DNA of 5,621 bases, from assembly GCA_016183075.1 (NCBI GenBank), contig JACPFH010000253.1, forward strand, positions 1 through 5,621, read 5' to 3'. Below the pieces are notes generated by a model. It searched no databases and was not told the origin of the DNA. It worked only from the letters and a program-made list of their open reading frames with translations. Shown piece after piece: positions 5,210 to 5,621 of the stretch. This DNA comes from Deltaproteobacteria bacterium. Its GTDB lineage: Bacteria > Desulfobacterota > Binatia > UBA9968. The position numbers were made by a program, and so were the translations under genes. Positions within the stretch are counted from its first letter, which is position 1; each line of letters begins with the position of its first letter.

Positions 5210-5621
5210 GTGACTGTAGATCGTAATCTTTCGGTGGTGGGTACGGCCGCCCGAAGGGTCGAGGGAATCGAAAAGGTCACGGGACAGGCGAAATTTACCG
5301 TCGATCTGTCCGTTCCGGGCATGCTGGAAGCCAAGGTGTTGCGCAGCCCCTATCCCCACGCGCTCATCGAATCGATCGACCCAAGCCGGGCAGAGAAAAT
5401 TCCCGGGGTTGTCGCCGTTCTCACACGGGAGGACGTCAGGGACATCAACCCGTACTTCGGTCACTGCCTGCGGGACCGCCCGCTGATCGCGCTCGACCGG
5501 GTTCGCTACGTCGGCGAGCCGGTAGTCGCGGTGGCCGCCGTGGACGCGCTCACCGCCCAAGAAGCCCTCTCGCTAATCGAGGTTAGGTACAAAGAACTGC
5601 CCGTCATGGCCACCTTCGATG
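5210..5621 (+). CDS. Molybdopterin-binding catalytic subunit of a Mo hydroxylase (CoxL/XdhA-like), 5' part only
   Basis: The first 137 codons of the large subunit that binds the molybdopterin cofactor and carries out hydroxylation with water-derived oxygen. Visible is the N-terminal a/b hammerhead domain of the aldehyde oxidase/xanthine dehydrogenase family: RRVEGIEKVTGQAKFTVD at 15-32, RSPYPHALIESID at 45-57, YVGEPVVAVAA at 100-110 and EALSLIEVRYKELP at 118-131. Translation most likely starts at GTG (5210-5212), after AAGGGCGG with 4 nt spacing; an in-frame TAA lies 27 nt upstream, and starting at the later Met38 would delete the conserved opening. The cofactor-binding and active-site regions, including the loop that distinguishes CO dehydrogenases (AYRCSFR), lie beyond the window, so substrate class cannot be set. 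It follows the Fe-S gene by 99 nt of repeat-derived spacer. Confidence 0.94.
   Translation, partial: MTVDRNLSVVGTAARRVEGIEKVTGQAKFTVDLSVPGMLEAKVLRSPYPHALIESIDPSRAEKIPGVVAVLTREDVRDINPYFGHCLRDRPLIALDRVRYVGEPVVAVAAVDALTAQEALSLIEVRYKELPVMATFD

Noticed and set aside
5150..5560. Minus-strand 136-codon open frame opposite the Mo subunit
   Set aside because: It is the antisense shadow of a clear molybdopterin-subunit N-terminus, which has several conserved family motifs.
3703..5621. Aerobic CO dehydrogenase (coxMSL) as a specific assignment
   Set aside because: Gene order fits, but it is shared by many molybdenum hydroxylases. The FAD motif is AGGTELL rather than AGGHSLL, and the AYRCSFR loop of the large subunit is outside the window.

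Overview
The window is bacterial and gene-dense, with Shine-Dalgarno-led genes and moderately high GC. It carries part of what looks like a catabolic locus for a small, probably N-heterocyclic, compound. The cofactor-rich oxidoreductase and tandem ABC ATPases suggest a free-living, metabolically versatile bacterium, probably Gram-negative. Nothing in the sequence fixes the lineage, and I do not assign one.

Left arm (1-1503, minus strand): two ABC-transporter ATPase genes 10 nt apart. The first transcribed (688-1503) is of the nitrate/sulfonate/taurine type (NrtD/SsuB/TauB). The second (1-677, 3' end off the window) is of the MalK/PotA/FbpC type. No permease or substrate-binding protein gene is in view; they would have to lie to the left of base 1 or elsewhere.

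Divergent spacer (1504-1906): about 400 nt with no convincing gene. It should hold the promoters of both arms. It contains a perfect 7+1+7 dyad that includes a TTGACA hexamer, and a TAGAAT hexamer well placed for the minus-strand operon.

Right arm (1907-5621, plus strand): a 457-residue cyclic amidohydrolase with dihydroorotase/allantoinase-type metal ligands. A 422-nt GC-rich, dyad-rich spacer follows. Then come three genes in the order FAD subunit, [2Fe-2S] subunit, molybdopterin subunit (cut by the window end), the CoxM-CoxS-CoxL order of xanthine-dehydrogenase-family molybdenum hydroxylases. The FAD and Fe-S genes are 10 nt apart. The Fe-S and Mo genes are separated by 99 nt filled by two facing arrays of a degenerate 8-bp repeat, the first of which includes the Fe-S gene's stop codon.

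Working model (inference): the ABC proteins energise uptake of a ring compound, the molybdenum hydroxylase inserts an oxygen from water into the ring, and the amidohydrolase opens a cyclic amide or ureide. Purine breakdown (xanthine to allantoin to allantoate) is one pathway of this shape, but the substrate cannot be read from this window. I see no defence system, CRISPR array, transposase, tRNA or rRNA. The most unusual DNA is the octamer-repeat spacer at 5097-5187 and the palindrome cluster at 3626-3660.
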